A DNA stretch of 52,135 nt. Origin: Candidatus Solibacter usitatus (GTDB lineage: Bacteria > Acidobacteriota > Terriglobia > Bryobacterales > Bryobacteraceae). The position numbers and the translations under genes are program-made. The DNA lies in contig JACRBC010000028.1 in the NCBI GenBank assembly GCA_016213245.1, positions 1 to 52,135 of the forward strand, read 5' to 3'. Below are positions 42,223 through 51,899 of the stretch, piece by piece (the first letter of the stretch is position 1; every line of letters begins with the position of its first letter). A model generated the notes under the pieces. The model worked only from the letters and a program-made list of their open reading frames with translations. It had not been told where the DNA came from and searched no databases.

Positions 42223-43010
42223 CCCTCTCCCTTCACCGCATCCACGACGCTCAAGGCCTTGCGGCAAGCCATCACGTCATGCACGCGTACCATTGAAGCG
42301 CCGCTCATCGCGCCGATCACCACGGCCGCCAGCGTTCCCTCCAGCCGGGAATGCGGCGCTTCAAGGCCCGGCAACGCGCCGAGAAACATCTTGCGCGAAG
42401 GTCCCACCAGAATGGGGCAGCCCAGTTCTTCGAGTTCCCGTAAACGCCGCAGGATCTCGAAACTCTGGGCCGGCGTCTTGGCGAAGCCGATGCCCGGATC
42501 GACGATGACCTCCAGGATGCCCGCCTCCCGCGCCATCCGCACCCGTGGAGCGAGCTCCGCCTTGACCTCACCCATCAGGTCGGAATAGTGCGCCTGCTCG
42601 CGCATCGTCAGTGGCGTGCCGCGCATATGCATGATGACAACCCCAGCCCCATGGCTGGCCGCTACGCGCGCCATGCCGGGGTCGCGAAGCCCGGTGACGT
42701 CATTCACCAGCGTCGCCCCCGCGCGCAGGCAGGCATCGGCGACGCGCGGCTTGCTTGTGTCGATGGAGAGCCGCGCCGGCGAATCCGCCGACAAAGCCTC
42801 GATCACCGGCAGCACCCGCTCCAGTTCGATCTCTTCCGGTACGGGTTGGGCTCCTGGGCGGGTGCTTTCGCCGCCGATGTCGACAATGTCAGCCCCCTCG
42901 GCGATCAGGCGGCGCCCCTGCGCGACCGCGGCTTCCGTCGTCTGGAACAGTCCGCCGTCGGAAAACGAGTCGGGCGTCACGTTCAGAATCCCCATGATCG
43001 CCGTGTGCAT
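42204..43010 (-). CDS. folP: Dihydropteroate synthase
   Basis: A 268-residue DHPS of usual length. Seen are MGILNVTPDSFSDGG (6-20), the pterin-binding GGESTRPGA (46-54), SIDTSKPRVAD, LVNDVTGLRDP, HMRGTP, DPGIGFAKT (the catalytic/sulfa-binding loop region) and GPSRKMFLG. It joins the pterin pyrophosphate to p-aminobenzoate. ATG 43010 is the only in-frame start, since a stop lies 6 bases upstream in that frame. It is the first gene of folP-folB-folK; the 186 bases to the divergent receptor gene would hold both promoters. Confidence 0.94.
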   Translation of the reverse strand: MHTAIMGILNVTPDSFSDGGLFQTTEAAVAQGRRLIAEGADIVDIGGESTRPGAQPVPEEIELERVLPVIEALSADSPARLSIDTSKPRVADACLRAGATLVNDVTGLRDPGMARVAASHGAGVVIMHMRGTPLTMREQAHYSDLMGEVKAELAPRVRMAREAGILEVIVDPGIGFAKTPAQSFEILRRLRELEELGCPILVGPSRKMFLGALPGLEAPHSRLEGTLAAVVIGAMSGASMVRVHDVMACRKALSVVDAVKGEGWTRSC

Positions 43011-43196
43011 GTGCTTCTATCTTAGCGGCGGCGCCGGCAGCCTTCAGCACCGCCAGGAGCAGACTCGCATCTGCGGGGCGGCTGAACAACAGGAAACTCC
43101 CTGCTCGTCCGCGAGACGCCAGTCGGCGCGGCGCGCTACCCTATTCATTTCAGACCCCAGAGTCTAGTCCTCCATCCAACAGCAAAGAACACCTGA

Positions 43197-46100
43197 ATGC
43201 ACCGCCTCGCACTTTCCGTCATCCTTCTGGCCTTGGCCGCCTCCGGCCAGCCCGTCCGCGGCCTCATCGGCGGCAGCACCGCGCCCGGCGCGGTGGTGAA
43301 AGCCACCAGCGCGGCCACCGCCCGGGAACACATCGCGAAGGCCGGCGCCGACGGCCGCTTCCTGTTGCTGACCGTTCCGCCCGGCGACTACTCGATCGAG
43401 ATCTCCGCCCCGGGCTTCCAGACCCTGACCCGCAAGCTGACCCTGGAATTGAACCAGGAGCTGGACCTCCAGGCGCCGCTGGTCCCAACCGGCCAGCGGA
43501 CACAGGTGGAGGTGCGCGCCACCGCGCCGCTGCTCCGGCCCGAATCGGCCGCGCTGTCGTCGGTAGTCACCAACCAGCAGATCACGGATCTGCCGCTCGA
43601 TGGCCGCAACTATTACGAACTGACGCTGCTCCTGCCCGGTGTTTCGCCCGCCGCCCAGGGCTCGGCCGGAGCCGTGCGAGGCGACTTCGCCGTCAACGTG
43701 AACGGCGCCCGCGACGACGCCAACGGCTTCTCGCTCGACGGCGCCTACAACGGCGACCCCAAGCTGAACGGTGTCTCGGTGACGTCGCCGGTGGACGCCA
43801 TCCGCGAGTTTGAGGTGGCCGCCTCCACCTACGATGCCTCCTACGCCCGCAACGCCGGCGGCCAGGTGAACGTGGCGCTGAAGTCCGGCGCCAACGCCAT
43901 CCACGGCACGGCCTACGAATTCTTCCGCAACGGCGCCATGGACGCCCGCAACTTCTTTGCGCCCGCCAGCGTCGATCCGCGCTACCGGCGCAACCAGTTC
44001 GGCGTTTCCCTGGGCGGACCGGTGATCCGGAACCGCACGTTCTTCTTCGCCGGCTACGAAGGCCGGCGCGCCCTGGAAGGCGTCGCGCGCGTGACCAACG
44101 TCCCCACGGCGGCTGAGCGCATAGGCGATTTCTCCCAATCCGCCGCCTATGCCATCGACCCCTACACGCAGCAGCCGTTCGCCGGCAACCGCATCCCGGC
44201 CTCGCGCATCGACGCGATCGGGCGCAACATCGCCGCGCTGTACCCCGCGCCCAACCGCGCCGTGCGCGGCGCCGACTACGCCTCGGCGCCTGAAAGCCGC
44301 GACAACTCCCACAACACCGATGTGCGGCTGGACCACGCACTGGGCAAGCGCGACGACCTGATGGGGCGCTACTCCTACGGCCGGCGCGATTACTTCGAGC
44401 CGTTCGGCGGCGCCACGTACTCGCAGGTTCCCGGCTACGGCAACACAGTGCCACGCGGCGCGCACAACGCCGTCGTGGCCGAAACGCACGTCTTCTCGCC
44501 GTCGTTGATCAACGAGGCGCGCTTCGCGTTTTCACGCACGGCGCTCTCGGTCACCCAGGAAAACCAGGCCAGCGACGTGAACTCTAAGGTGGGGCTGCCG
44601 CGTTTCGCCTCCAACCCGCGCGACAACGGGCTGAGCTTCATCACCGTGCTCGGCTACTCGCCCTTGGGCGACGAGTACAACAATCCGCAGCGGAGCGCTA
44701 CCAACACCTGGCAGCTCGCCGACCAGCTCACCTTCACGCGTGGGCGCGGGCTGTTTAAGTTCGGCGGCGAGGTGCGCGGGTTGCGCCAGGACGCCTTCCG
44801 CGACGTGCAGTCGCGCGGCTTCATCAACTTCATCGGCTTCACCGGCAACTCCCTGGCTGAGCTGCTGCTGGGCATGCCGGCAGTGAGCGGCGGCGCGCGC
44901 CTGGACAACCCGCAGCGGCTGCGCGAGCGCAGCTACAACCTCTTCGCGCAATCCTCCTTCCGGCTCCGAAGCGGCTTCACCTTGACTGCCGGCCTGCGCT
45001 ACGAGTACAACTCAGTGCCCGTCGACGGTGACCCGCGCTTCGCCGCCGGCTACGCCGCGGACCGCAACAACTTCGGCCCGCGCATCGGCTTCGCCTGGCA
45101 TCCCGGCGGCGGCGGCGCCGTGCTGCGCGGCGGCTACGGCGTCTACTTCGACCAGCCGTCGCTGGCCGTGAGCGAGGGGATGTACTTCAACTACCCCGCC
45201 TTCGACTTCCGCCTCTACTTCCTGCTGCCGCAGCTCCCGCTCTCGCTTGCCAACCCATGGCCGTCCAATTTCCCGTTCCCCACGCCGCCCTCCGGCTTCC
45301 GCTTCGACCCGAAGCTGCGCACGCCCTACGTGCAGCACTTCAGCCTCGGCGTGCAGCGGCAGATCGGGCGAAGCCGCGTGGCCGAATTGGGCTACGTCGG
45401 CTCCAAGGGCACGCGGCTCTACGGCGCGCGGGACATCAACCAGCCGGCGCCCTCCGCCGCCGCCTACAACCCGCGCCCGGACCCGCGTTTCGATGACATC
45501 AGCCGGCTGGAGTCGCGCGCCAACTCGAACTACCATTCGCTGCAGGCTTCCGTCCGCCAGCAGCTCTCCCACGGCCTGACATTCCTGGGCGCCTACACGT
45601 ATTCGAAGTCGATCGACGACGCCTCCGGCTTCTTCACCTCCGCCGGCGATCCCAACTTCCCGCAGGACTCCTACAACGTCCGTGCCGAGCGCGCCCGCTC
45701 CGGCTTCGACACGCGGCAGCGGCTCTCGGCATCGGGCTCGTGGCTTGTGGGCCGCGGATTCTCGCTCAACGGGGTGCTGACGCTGCAGTCCGGGCGGCCG
45801 TTTACCGTGGCCCTGCCATCGGAGCTGGACAACTCCGGCACCGGGCGCAGCAGCCTGGGCTTCGGCGCCAACGACCGGCCGAACGTCGTGGCCAAGGCCC
45901 GGCTCTCCGGCCCCACGCCGGAGCGCTGGTTCAACACCGCGGCCTTCGCCATCCCGGCGCGGGGGACGTTCGGCAACGCCGGGCGCAACATCGTCGACGG
46001 CCCCGGCCTGGCTGCGTTGAACCTGTCGCTGCTCAAGAACGTGCGGCTGAAGGAAACGGTCACCGCGCAGTTCCGCTTTGAGGCCTTCAACGCCCTCAAC

Positions 46101-46211
46101 CGCACCAATTTCGACCTGCCGGTCAACTTCATCGGCGCCGCCGGATTCGGCTCCGTCACCTCGGCGGGCGCGCCGCGCCACCTGCAACTGGGTTTCAAGT
46201 TGCTGTTCTAG
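43197..46211 (+). CDS. Oar-like TonB-dependent receptor C
   Basis: A 1004-residue exported receptor with the same modular order as A and B: signal peptide (MHRLALSVILLALAASGQP), a carboxypeptidase-regulatory-like domain (VRGLIGGSTAPGAVVKATSA...VPPGDYSIEISAPGFQTLTRK), a plug (LPLDGRNYYELTLLLPGVSP, FSLDGAYNGDPKLNG, YARNAGGQVNVALKSGANAIHG), a long barrel, and the C-terminal LGFKLLF. It is distantly related to A and B and lacks the shared leader. It is divergent from folP and its stop overlaps by 4 bases with the convergent propeller gene, so it is monocistronic. Substrate unknown. Confidence 0.88.
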   Translation: MHRLALSVILLALAASGQPVRGLIGGSTAPGAVVKATSAATAREHIAKAGADGRFLLLTVPPGDYSIEISAPGFQTLTRKLTLELNQELDLQAPLVPTGQRTQVEVRATAPLLRPESAALSSVVTNQQITDLPLDGRNYYELTLLLPGVSPAAQGSAGAVRGDFAVNVNGARDDANGFSLDGAYNGDPKLNGVSVTSPVDAIREFEVAASTYDASYARNAGGQVNVALKSGANAIHGTAYEFFRNGAMDARNFFAPASVDPRYRRNQFGVSLGGPVIRNRTFFFAGYEGRRALEGVARVTNVPTAAERIGDFSQSAAYAIDPYTQQPFAGNRIPASRIDAIGRNIAALYPAPNRAVRGADYASAPESRDNSHNTDVRLDHALGKRDDLMGRYSYGRRDYFEPFGGATYSQVPGYGNTVPRGAHNAVVAETHVFSPSLINEARFAFSRTALSVTQENQASDVNSKVGLPRFASNPRDNGLSFITVLGYSPLGDEYNNPQRSATNTWQLADQLTFTRGRGLFKFGGEVRGLRQDAFRDVQSRGFINFIGFTGNSLAELLLGMPAVSGGARLDNPQRLRERSYNLFAQSSFRLRSGFTLTAGLRYEYNSVPVDGDPRFAAGYAADRNNFGPRIGFAWHPGGGGAVLRGGYGVYFDQPSLAVSEGMYFNYPAFDFRLYFLLPQLPLSLANPWPSNFPFPTPPSGFRFDPKLRTPYVQHFSLGVQRQIGRSRVAELGYVGSKGTRLYGARDINQPAPSAAAYNPRPDPRFDDISRLESRANSNYHSLQASVRQQLSHGLTFLGAYTYSKSIDDASGFFTSAGDPNFPQDSYNVRAERARSGFDTRQRLSASGSWLVGRGFSLNGVLTLQSGRPFTVALPSELDNSGTGRSSLGFGANDRPNVVAKARLSGPTPERWFNTAAFAIPARGTFGNAGRNIVDGPGLAALNLSLLKNVRLKETVTAQFRFEAFNALNRTNFDLPVNFIGAAGFGSVTSAGAPRHLQLGFKLLF

Positions 46212-47650
46212 GGCGCGATCCGGTAGGCCGCCATCTCCGTCCCATTGCGAACGTACAGCCGGCCCTCCGCCATCGCCGGCACGTTCCACGTCTTGCCCTC
46301 GATGGCCTGGAACTTCGCCTCTTCTTCGAGCTTCTCCGGTGTGGCTCTCACCAGGGCGATCTCGCCCGTCTCGGAGAGGAGCACCACGTGGTCGCCGGCC
46401 AGCAGCAACTGGCCGTAGCCATAGCGGCCGCCTTTCCACAGCCGCTTGCCGGTGGCGGCGTCCATGGCCGCCAGGATGCCCTCGTCGAGGCCGTACACCA
46501 CTCCCTTGTGCAGCACGGCGTTGTTGAACTTGCACTTCATCGCCTGGCTCTTCCACACCTCCCGCGCACCACCCTTGGTGATCTCAAGCAGCGCCGCGCC
46601 GTGCCCGTAGCCGGCGGTGAGAATGACATGGTTGGCGTCCACAACGATGGGAATCGCGCTGTTGGTGTCGTACCCGGTCACCCACGGAACCTCCCACAGT
46701 ACCTCCTTGCCGTCCAGTGAGAGGCCAAGGGCCCGCTTGGCCATCACCAGCAGAAACTGCGGCTGCCCGTCGAGGGTCACCTGCATGGGCGCGGTGTAGG
46801 AGCCGCTGTCTTCCAGCGCGCTCCAGCGCGGGGCGCCGGTCATCTTGTCGTAGGCCGCCACACCCTTGCCACCCACCACAAGCACCAGTTCGCCGGCCAC
46901 CAGTGGGGACGCCGCCATGCCCCATTGCAGGTTCGGCGAGGCGTTGTCCTCCAGGATGTTGCGGCGCCAGATGAGCGCGCCGGTGGCGGCGTCCAGGCAG
47001 CGGAACTCGCCCGTGGCCCCCAGAACGTAGAGACGGCCCTCGTCCCAGGCCGGGGTCGACCGCGGGCCGTCACCGCCCATGGACTCCTGAAACAGGGCCT
47101 TCCACGAACTGGTCCAGGCGGCCTTGCCGGTGGCGGCGTCATAGGCGGCAACAACCTCCTGGTCGCGGCGCTGCTCGATGGTGAAGAGCAGGCCCTGCGC
47201 CACGGTCATGGAGCCGTATCCCTGCCCGACGGGGCGCCGCCACGCCTCCTTCAGGCCCTTCTCGGGCCAGGAGGTCAGAATCGCGCCGCCGGTGTAGGTT
47301 CCGTTTCTGAGGCGGCCATAGAAGCCCGGCCAAGGGGCGCTTACCGGCACGGCGGCCGGCGCCGAGTCGGGTGCTGCGTCGGGTGCCGCGTCGGACGCCG
47401 CGTCGGGTTTGGAGGCGGAGGCTTCCACCAGCGGCCCGGGTGCGGGCGCCGCGTCGGCGCGCTCCAACTCGGAGCGCTTCTCAATCTCCTTCAGCCGGTC
47501 CTCGGTGTGGTCGAAATAGGCCATCGGCCGGTAGCCGGTCCCGTCCATCTGGAAGCGCAGACCGTAGAACTTCATCATCACGCCCACCGCCAGCGAGACC
47601 GCTCCCAGCAGCAGCAGCACTGCCAGCAGAACCTGTTTCACCAACTTCAT
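46208..47650 (-). CDS. Membrane-anchored PQQ-like beta-propeller protein
   Basis: A 480-residue protein with an N-terminal hydrophobic helix (VLLAVLLLLGAVSLAVGVMM, about 7-26), a Pro/Ala/Asp-rich linker (about 68-105, with repeated PDAAPD-type units) and a PQQ-like propeller whose blades repeat VVAAYDAATGKAAWT, FRCLDAATGALIWRR, VAAYDKMTGAPRWS and AAMDAATGKRLWKG. Such outer propellers often bind or assemble other proteins and do not always carry PQQ; the catalytic residues of dehydrogenases were not identified. ATG 47650 follows a strong start. The gene lies next to receptor C but is convergent, so co-regulation is not implied. Confidence 0.78.
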   Translation of the reverse strand: MKLVKQVLLAVLLLLGAVSLAVGVMMKFYGLRFQMDGTGYRPMAYFDHTEDRLKEIEKRSELERADAAPAPGPLVEASASKPDAASDAAPDAAPDSAPAAVPVSAPWPGFYGRLRNGTYTGGAILTSWPEKGLKEAWRRPVGQGYGSMTVAQGLLFTIEQRRDQEVVAAYDAATGKAAWTSSWKALFQESMGGDGPRSTPAWDEGRLYVLGATGEFRCLDAATGALIWRRNILEDNASPNLQWGMAASPLVAGELVLVVGGKGVAAYDKMTGAPRWSALEDSGSYTAPMQVTLDGQPQFLLVMAKRALGLSLDGKEVLWEVPWVTGYDTNSAIPIVVDANHVILTAGYGHGAALLEITKGGAREVWKSQAMKCKFNNAVLHKGVVYGLDEGILAAMDAATGKRLWKGGRYGYGQLLLAGDHVVLLSETGEIALVRATPEKLEEEAKFQAIEGKTWNVPAMAEGRLYVRNGTEMAAYRIAP

Positions 47651-47695
47651 GCGCGGGGCCTCCGGATGCGTCCATTATCACCCGTCCGGACGCGA

Positions 47696-47721
47696 AAAGG
47701 CCGCCCTTGCGGGCGGCCTTT
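47696..47721 (-). terminator. Intrinsic terminator of rpmB-rpmG
   Basis: AAAGGCCGCCC / GGGCGGCCTTT (47696-47706, 47711-47721) is a perfect 11-bp stem with loop TTGC. The minus-strand sequence runs into TTTTCGC. It lies 32 bases after the rpmG stop. Confidence 0.88.
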
Positions 47722-47752
47722 CTGGTTCGGAGGAAACGTCGAAGGAAGCCGG

Positions 47753-47908
47753 TTAGACCTTGGCTTCCTTATAGTCAACGTGCTTGCGGATCTTGGGGTC
47801 GAACTTCTTGATGACGATCTTCTCCGTCTTGGTCTTCGCGTTCTTCGTCGTCGTGTAGAAGTGGCCGGTGCCGGCCGAGGATACCAGTTTGATGATGATG
47901 CGCGGCAT
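47753..47908 (-). CDS. rpmG: 50S ribosomal protein L33
   Basis: A 51-residue ribosomal protein: [41 protein letters not shown]. It has no cysteine pairs, so it is the zinc-free form of L33. TAGGAGATTCCC gives a good ribosome site that overlaps the rpmB stop (9 bases apart), so it is cotranscribed with rpmB. Cytoplasmic, in the large subunit. Confidence 0.93.
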   Translation of the reverse strand: MPRIIIKLVSSAGTGHFYTTTKNAKTKTEKIVIKKFDPKIRKHVDYKEAKV

Positions 47909-47917
47909 GGGAATCTC

Positions 47918-48154
47918 CTAGAACTTCACGCCCTGCTGCTTGAGGTCGGCCAGCACGGCGTCCACGCCGCGCTTGTCGATGATCCTCAGTCCCCTCGCGC
48001 TCAGGCGAATGCGCACGAACCGGCCCAACGCCGGCGACCACAGCCGCTTCTCCTGCATGTTGGGCTCGAAGACGCGCTTTGTCTTGTTGTTGGCATGGGA
48101 AACCCTGTTTCCGCTCATGGGCTTCTTACCGGTCACAGGGCAATGCTTGGACAT
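47918..48154 (-). CDS. rpmB: 50S ribosomal protein L28
   Basis: A 78-residue L28: [29 protein letters not shown] followed by the basic [23 protein letters not shown] and the C-terminal [10 protein letters not shown] single zinc-like Cys at the N-terminus (KHCPVTG) is present without a full zinc set. ATG 48154 with GGAG 6 bases upstream. First gene of a two-gene rpmB-rpmG unit that is divergent from the oligogalacturonate-lyase-like gene. Confidence 0.95.
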   Translation of the reverse strand: MSKHCPVTGKKPMSGNRVSHANNKTKRVFEPNMQEKRLWSPALGRFVRIRLSARGLRIIDKRGVDAVLADLKQQGVKF

Positions 48155-48232
48155 GACAAACTCCAGTACAGTATATGTCGGGGGGGAACGCAGGGAATCC
48201 CTTCCAAAGATTATACACAAACCACACACGCC

Positions 48233-49297
48233 ATGCCAAACCGACTCGCCACCATGCTCCTCGCCATCACGGCAAGCGCTTGTTTTGCAGAGACTTACAA
48301 GGATCAACGAAGCGGCCTGGAGATACTGGAAATCCCAGCTCTGGGCGCTTCGCCGTCCAACCTGTACTATCACTTCTCCAACTTCACCGCCGACAACCGC
48401 AACGTCATCTTCGCCGACACCCTCGACGGCAAGGCCCAGATCTTCCGCTACGAACTGGCCGGCGGGCGGGTCGTGCAGGTGACAGAGGGCGATGGCGTTG
48501 CCGCCGCGACGGCCTGCCCGCACCCCGTCGACGCCAACCTGCTCTACTACTTCCGCGGGCCCGCGGTCTTCGAGTTCAACCTGGCCACGCTGAAAGAGCG
48601 CCGCGTGGGCGAGGTCCCCTTGCCCCGCACCGGAGGCTACCAGCAGCCCACCTTCTCCCACGACCTGAAATCGCTGGCCGTCACCAAGCAGCGCGACGCC
48701 GCCAACTGGGAGATCGGCCTCATCGACATCGCCACCGGCGCCTACCGCACCGTGACCATCCAGGGCTTCCGCATCGGCCACGTGCAGCACTCCCCCAAGG
48801 AGCCGGTCATCTTCTACGTCTGGGAGACCGGCGGTTACGCGCCGCAGCGCACCTGGCTGGTGAACGCCGACGGCAGCGCCAATCGGCCCTACTACGCCAA
48901 CACCGACCCGAAACTCTGGCCGACTCCGCTGAAGGAGTGGATCACGCACGAGTCCTGGGTGGCCGATACCGGCGGCATGACGTTGATCATGGACAAAGTG
49001 GGCATCGTGCTCGCCGACTCGGCCGGCAAGGGGCGCATTCTGCCCGGCAATTACTGGCACGTCCGCGCCCGGCCGGACGGCCGGTTCCTGGTGGCCGACG
49101 ACTTCGACGGCAACCTGTGGCTGATCGAATCGGCCACCGATAACCGCCGGCTGATCGCCTCCGGGCTGCGAGCCGGCGTGCGCGCCAATCACGCCCACGC
49201 GTCTTTCGACAGGACCGGAAGGTATGTTCTGTTCAACACCGGACGCACGAAACAGGCGCTGGCGCTGATCGACCTGAGGGCCGCCGGGCTCTACTGA
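48233..49297 (+). CDS. Oligogalacturonate-lyase-like propeller protein (PL22-like)
   Basis: A 354-residue exported protein with signal peptide [20 protein letters not shown] and a seven-bladed propeller: [55 protein letters not shown] and [23 protein letters not shown] near the C-terminus. The His-x-His pair and the WITHESW segment resemble the active-site region of oligogalacturonate lyases (PL22), which cleave oligogalacturonides from pectin. Related propeller sequences include proteins with no lyase activity, so the substrate is tentative. ATG 48233; no partner genes for pectin breakdown are adjacent. Confidence 0.65.
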   Translation: MPNRLATMLLAITASACFAETYKDQRSGLEILEIPALGASPSNLYYHFSNFTADNRNVIFADTLDGKAQIFRYELAGGRVVQVTEGDGVAAATACPHPVDANLLYYFRGPAVFEFNLATLKERRVGEVPLPRTGGYQQPTFSHDLKSLAVTKQRDAANWEIGLIDIATGAYRTVTIQGFRIGHVQHSPKEPVIFYVWETGGYAPQRTWLVNADGSANRPYYANTDPKLWPTPLKEWITHESWVADTGGMTLIMDKVGIVLADSAGKGRILPGNYWHVRARPDGRFLVADDFDGNLWLIESATDNRRLIASGLRAGVRANHAHASFDRTGRYVLFNTGRTKQALALIDLRAAGLY

Positions 49298-50610
49298 CGC
49301 GGTCCGTGCAGCAGCCGGCCGATGAAGGTGCGGCGCACGAAGAGGTGGTAGGAGAGAAGCATCAGGGCAAGGATCAGGACGGTGATCCCTGCCACTTTGA
49401 CCACGGAGGGAGCGGTCCAGCCCGCCAGCAGGGCAGGGAACAGCAGCGCCAACGGGAAGTGCATCAGGTAGGTCCAGTAGCAGGCGTCAGCGGAGTATCG
49501 GAGCCAGGCCGATGGCCGGGCCACTGACTTTGACGCCAGGCCCAGCAGCGCGAATAGGGTGGCCCAGGCGCCCACGGCGCCGGACACTACGCCGGCGGCA
49601 TGGGTCCAGGCCGGGGCGCCATCGCGGAAATCGGCCCACAACTTGAAACAGAAAGCGTTCACCGCCAGCGCTGCCACGCCGACCAGAATTTCATGCCATC
49701 GCAGAGACCACAGCTCCGGCAGGAGTTCCCGGCGCCTGTACAACAGCCAGCCCGCGCCGAAGAAGAACCCGTAGCCGAGGAAGAGATCCAGGCGCGGCGT
49801 GAACTCGCCGGGATAGGGCAGTCTTCCCGACGTCGCGTTCCACAGCAGCGCGCAGAACGGGATGGAGAGCGCCAGCACGCGCATGCGGGACATCAGGATC
49901 CGGCCCGCGGCGCGCTCCGCCGCCGCGAATGCGGGCATCCGCGCCGCAGCCATGGACACCGCCGCGCCGGCCAGGCAGAACAACAGCAGGTACTCCAGAA
50001 ACCACAAGTGCAACGGCGGCGCGGCGAGCCAGCCCGCCTCCACCGAGCCCGTCTGGATTGCCTTCCAAGTCTTGTCCCAAGCGCCCCCGCCCTCGCCGGC
50101 AAAATGATTGAAGACCCCCAGCCAGTAGACGAGCGGGGTCAGCAGCGCCAGCGCCAGAATCCACACCACGCCGACCCGCGCCAGGCGGCTTCTGGTCATT
50201 CCCGATACTCCGCGGCTGGCCACCTGCTTCGCCGTAAAGAAGCCCGCCAGGAAGTAGAACACGGGCATGCGGAAGACATGCACCACTTCCATCAGGAAGA
50301 GCCACCACCAGTCACCGTGCGGGTCGGAAAAATGGCCTGGGGAAGCAAATCCCCGGTAAGCCACGCTGGTGTGAAAAGGGATGCCCAGCAGCATCATGGA
50401 CACGCGTAACAGGTCCAGCGAGGCGAATCGCTCGCGCGGCTGCCACTCAGCGGCCGGGCCGCCGGGCTCTTGCGCCAAAGCTGGAGAGGCTGTAGCCAAA
50501 TGGGAGGATTGCACCCGCTTAGGTTTCTTAAGATAGCTATCTAATGCTACCTTGTGCGACGGCGCTCCGTCGCGGTTCCTACGGATAGTTAATGTGCAAG
50601 TCAGTTTCAT
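49291..50610 (-). CDS. Acyltransferase 3 family membrane protein (OpgC-like)
   Basis: A multi-pass protein of about 439 residues from ATG 50610, with the acyltransferase-3/OpgC features [23 protein letters not shown] (catalytic His), [29 protein letters not shown], a W-rich helix set and the C-terminal [15 protein letters not shown]. OpgC adds succinyl groups to periplasmic glucans; others of the family O-acylate polysaccharides. The first 60-70 residues (from [13 protein letters not shown] to [11 protein letters not shown]) lack family features and include AT-richer DNA with a 12-base palindrome (50531-50542). A shorter start, such as GTG 50514, is possible. Ends in a 7-base overlap with the PL22-like gene. 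Confidence 0.75.
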   Translation of the reverse strand: MKLTCTLTIRRNRDGAPSHKVALDSYLKKPKRVQSSHLATASPALAQEPGGPAAEWQPRERFASLDLLRVSMMLLGIPFHTSVAYRGFASPGHFSDPHGDWWWLFLMEVVHVFRMPVFYFLAGFFTAKQVASRGVSGMTRSRLARVGVVWILALALLTPLVYWLGVFNHFAGEGGGAWDKTWKAIQTGSVEAGWLAAPPLHLWFLEYLLLFCLAGAAVSMAAARMPAFAAAERAAGRILMSRMRVLALSIPFCALLWNATSGRLPYPGEFTPRLDLFLGYGFFFGAGWLLYRRRELLPELWSLRWHEILVGVAALAVNAFCFKLWADFRDGAPAWTHAAGVVSGAVGAWATLFALLGLASKSVARPSAWLRYSADACYWTYLMHFPLALLFPALLAGWTAPSVVKVAGITVLILALMLLSYHLFVRRTFIGRLLHGPRQ

Positions 50611-50675
50611 ATAGGGTAGTCGTCCTAGCGCGGATGCGGCCGGCCGGGCGAGTCCCATAACAAATAGTTCATCTT

Positions 50676-50705
50676 TTGCTTTACCTCAGCCCGAAACCAT
50701 ACTAT
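50676..50705 (+). promoter_or_regulatory. Possible promoter of hydrogenase operon
   Basis: TTGCTT (50676-50681) and TACTAT (50700-50705) are separated by 18 bases, in the AT-richest stretch of the gap. Match to the sigma-70 consensus is partial, and the hydrogenase gene begins 67 bases further. Weak support. Confidence 0.3.
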
Positions 50706-50771
50706 TAAGATCCTGTTATCGTTGGGCCTGATTCCACTCCGAGAAGCGGGCCCGCCGTCAGGAGGTGGCTA

Positions 50772-51884
50772 GTGCCCGTGCACACCCGGCCGTCCACATA
50801 CGATCTGCTCCGCGCTCACGGCGTCGATCGTCGAACGTTCCTCAAGTTCTGCACCGCGACCGCGGCAGCCCTGGGTCTGGAGCCCGCGCTGGTTCCGCAG
50901 GTAGTCGCCGCGATGGAGAACAAACCGCGCATCCCGGTGATCTGGCTCCACGGGCTGGAGTGCACCTGCTGCTCGGAGTCCTTCATCCGCTCGTCGCACC
51001 CGCTTGTAGCGGACATCGTGCTGAACATGATCTCACTGGATTACGACGACACGCTGATGGCCGCCGCCGGCCACCAGGCGGAGGAGAACCGCAAGAAGAT
51101 CATGAAGGATCACCCCGGGAACTACATCCTGGCGGTGGAAGGCAACGCTCCGACCAAGGACGGCGGCGTGTACTGCACCATCGCCGGCGAGACGTTCCTG
51201 AACATCCTGCAGGAGACCGCGGCCGGCGCCAAGGCCGTAATCGCCTGGGGCTCGTGCGCCTCCAATGGCTGCGTGCAGGCCGCCCGGCCCAATCCCACCG
51301 GGGCCAAACCCGTCCACGACCTCATCTCGCACAAGGCCATCATCAACGTCCCGGGCTGCCCGCCCATCGCCGAGGTGATGACGGGCGTGATCACCTACCT
51401 GCTGACCTTCGACAAGATTCCGCAGCTCGACCGCTTCGGACGGCCGTCGATGTTTTACGGACAGCGCATCCACGACAAGTGCTATCGCCGGTCGTTCTTC
51501 GACGCCGGGCAGTTTGTGGAGCAGTGGGACGACGACGGCGCGCGCAAGGGCTGGTGCCTGTACAAGATGGGCTGCCGGGGCCCGATGACCTACAACTCCT
51601 GCTCCACCTTCAAGTGGAACGAAGGCGTGAGCTTCCCAATCGGCAGCGGCCATCCCTGCATCGGCTGCAGCGAGGACAATTTCTGGGACAACGGCCCGTT
51701 CTACCAGCGCCTCTCCAGCGTTCCGGTGCCGGGCATCGAATCCACCCCGGACCGGGTGGACAAGGTGCTCGCCACCATCACCGCCGTCGGCGCCGGAGCG
51801 CACCTGGTCTCCTACGCGGCGCGCAAGGCCTCGGACAAAAAGCTCGGCGGCGCCGCCGCCGCGCCGCAGGACAGCAAGGAATAG
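50772..51884 (+). CDS. [NiFe] hydrogenase small subunit, group 1 type
   Basis: A 370-residue iron-sulfur subunit of an uptake hydrogenase. The N-terminus has a Tat signal (DRRTFLKFC). It carries the proximal cluster cysteines in [19 protein letters not shown] and PGCPP, and the medial/distal ligands in [25 protein letters not shown] and [16 protein letters not shown]-terminal hydrophobic segment ([19 protein letters not shown]) may be the membrane anchor typical of group 1 enzymes. GTG 50772 follows GGAGGT by 5 bases. The large subunit starts 15 bases after its stop. Electrons from H2 would pass through this protein to the quinone pool. Which subgroup it belongs to cannot be judged by eye. 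Confidence 0.93.
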   Translation: MPVHTRPSTYDLLRAHGVDRRTFLKFCTATAAALGLEPALVPQVVAAMENKPRIPVIWLHGLECTCCSESFIRSSHPLVADIVLNMISLDYDDTLMAAAGHQAEENRKKIMKDHPGNYILAVEGNAPTKDGGVYCTIAGETFLNILQETAAGAKAVIAWGSCASNGCVQAARPNPTGAKPVHDLISHKAIINVPGCPPIAEVMTGVITYLLTFDKIPQLDRFGRPSMFYGQRIHDKCYRRSFFDAGQFVEQWDDDGARKGWCLYKMGCRGPMTYNSCSTFKWNEGVSFPIGSGHPCIGCSEDNFWDNGPFYQRLSSVPVPGIESTPDRVDKVLATITAVGAGAHLVSYAARKASDKKLGGAAAAPQDSKE

Positions 51885-51899
51885 GGAGCCAAGTGAACC

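Noticed and set aside
43011..43196. Short open frames in the folP/receptor C gap on the minus strand
   Set aside because: One frame reads LFSRPADASLLLAVLKAAGAAAK, but it has no good start and no recognised family; likely chance.
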